Source: Bacillota bacterium
GTDB taxonomy: Bacteria > Bacillota > Clostridia > Lutisporales > Lutisporaceae
Direction: 5' to 3'
Length of the DNA: 6,095 nt
NCBI GenBank assembly: GCA_023405875.1
Contig: JAEXXN010000026.1
Coordinates: 1 to 6,095 of the forward strand
Under the pieces are notes generated by a model. It did not search any database. It was not told the origin of the DNA and was given only the letters and a program-made list of their open reading frames with translations. How positions within the stretch are numbered: the first letter of the stretch is position 1; every line of letters starts with the position of its first letter. Shown here in pieces: positions 5,291 through 6,095 of the stretch. A program made the translations under genes and the position numbers.

Positions 5291-5429
5291 ATCGGCTTAC
5301 CGGAGCTTATACAGAGCAAACTTCTATTTAAGCTGAGATTAATATTATGTCAATCCCTTGTAAAATAAAATTAAACTTTATATGAAAATATATGATATAA
5401 GCGAGATTTGTTATATTTATGTTAATTCG
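5291..5429. other. AT-rich spacer between the arg terminator and the phosphatase promoter
   Basis: No coding frame, RNA gene or repeat was recognised in this 139-base AT-rich stretch. It completes the 371-base gap between argD and the phosphatase gene. Confidence 0.5.
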
Positions 5430-5458
5430 TTGAAAATGATAATCCGGCCCGCTATACT
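5430..5458 (+). promoter_or_regulatory. Sigma-A-type promoter for the Ppx/GppA-like gene
   Basis: TTGAAA (5430-5435) and TATACT (5453-5458) are each 5 of 6 or close to consensus and are separated by exactly 17 bases. Transcription would begin near 5465, about 40 bases before the ATG at 5505. Its position after the arg terminator makes the phosphatase an independent unit. Confidence 0.72.
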
Positions 5459-5504
5459 CGAATTATAGAATATTTTGATTTTTTATGTAATTAGGATGAT
5501 TATT

Positions 5505-6095
5505 ATGGAGAAAAAAACTATGAGGCATAATATAATAGCGGCTGTCGACATCGGCTCTTACGGTATCAAAATGAAGCTTGCGGAGGCAGCCTCCGATGGC
5601 AGCATCATTACTCTTGAAACGCCAAAACGGTTTATAAATATCGGTAAGGATATCTTTACCACCGGGAAAATAAAGCATGATGTCCTGGAAGAGATCTGCG
5701 GCATTCTGAATAATTTCAAAAAGCTGATGAGCGAATACAAAACGGACAAGGTTATGATTGTAGCTACTACCGCCTTCAGGGAGGCTGATAACCGCGACTA
5801 TATGCTTGACTATATTTACCGGAAAACCGGCCTGAAAATCGATGTAATAAGCGAGTCTGTCGAAAAGTTCTATATATACGGTTCAATAGTAGACAGCCTG
5901 GATAATTTCCACGAATTGAAGCAGGAGGGCGTTCTGATTACAGATGTAGGTTCGGGCGGTGTGGAAATAACACTTTTCCATAATGGGGACCTTGTTTTTT
6001 CACAATATATAAAATTGGGCGCCCTGAGACTCAAGGAGGTATTGAGCAAGCTCGAAAGAAGGACCTTGAACTTTCCTAACCTGATAGGCGAATAC
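5505..6095 (+). CDS. Divergent Ppx/GppA-family phosphatase (5' part, cut by window end)
   Basis: An open frame of 197 codons runs off the right edge. It carries the actin-like ATPase fold of exopolyphosphatase / pppGpp phosphatase: AAVDIGSYGIKMKL (12-25, phosphate-1 loop), ATTAFREADNRD (87-98), TGLKIDVISESVEK (108-121) and ITDVGSGGVEITLF (145-158, phosphate-2 loop). Compared with E. coli Ppx, DLGSNS is DIGSYG, DIGGGSTE is DVGSGGVE and ISGNEEAR is ISESVEKF. Ungapped alignment keeps the second Glu (Glu120, matching E. coli Glu121) but loses the neighbouring Glu and Arg. Family length is about 300-510 residues, so the C-terminal part is missing. Polyphosphate hydrolysis is plausible but unproven given these changes. 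The start is uncertain: ATG 5505 has a weak AGGAT upstream, while ATG 5520 has GGAG 9 bases before it, and both precede the conserved region. Confidence 0.82.
   Translation, partial: MEKKTMRHNIIAAVDIGSYGIKMKLAEAASDGSIITLETPKRFINIGKDIFTTGKIKHDVLEEICGILNNFKKLMSEYKTDKVMIVATTAFREADNRDYMLDYIYRKTGLKIDVISESVEKFYIYGSIVDSLDNFHELKQEGVLITDVGSGGVEITLFHNGDLVFSQYIKLGALRLKEVLSKLERRTLNFPNLIGEY

Overview
The window looks like a chromosomal segment from a low-to-moderate-GC Gram-positive bacterium, most likely a member of the Clostridia. This rests on strong AGGAGG-type ribosome binding sites, AT-rich spacers with near-consensus sigma-A promoters, an Rrf2 regulator resembling Bacillus YwnA, and the argJ-argB-argD gene order. 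No mobile element, CRISPR array, tRNA or rRNA was seen.

Left part, minus strand (1-1229): three genes read leftward. They are a pyridoxamine-phosphate-oxidase-like flavin-binding protein (757-1176), an Rrf2-family regulator (188-598) and the first 57 codons of an NADPH-dependent FMN reductase (171 to the window edge). The regulator and the reductase are 16 bases apart and share a perfect consensus promoter (TTGACA, 17 bp, TATAAT). Its -10 box lies inside a GTAAC/GTTAC dyad, which suggests an autoregulated redox or stress pair.

Middle and right part, plus strand (1423-5290): an arginine biosynthesis operon. Upstream are three ARG-box-like sites and a sigma-A-type promoter, then a good ribosome binding site and ATG that belong to argC. 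The argC gene itself is almost entirely gone. Only about 11 N-terminal codons (MLNVSVIGSTG) and about 22 C-terminal codons (NMNILSGLDGKTGPDLIPM) remain, joined in different reading frames within 118 bp. Intact argJ, argB and argD follow, with argB and argD overlapping by ATGA, and then a strong intrinsic terminator at 5257-5290. ArgJ (acetyl transfer to and from glutamate/ornithine), ArgB (N-acetylglutamate kinase, of the arginine-sensitive type judging by its N-terminal helix and C-terminal signature) and ArgD (acetylornithine aminotransferase) cover every step from glutamate to ornithine except the ArgC reduction. That step must be supplied by another gene copy, or the pathway is broken.

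Right edge (5430-6095): a separate promoter (TTGAAA, 17 bp, TATACT) drives the 5' part of a divergent Ppx/GppA-family phosphatase gene cut by the window end.

The main discovery candidate is the argC internal-deletion remnant, which leaves its regulated promoter in charge of argJBD. I found no convincing sign of a wholly new system.
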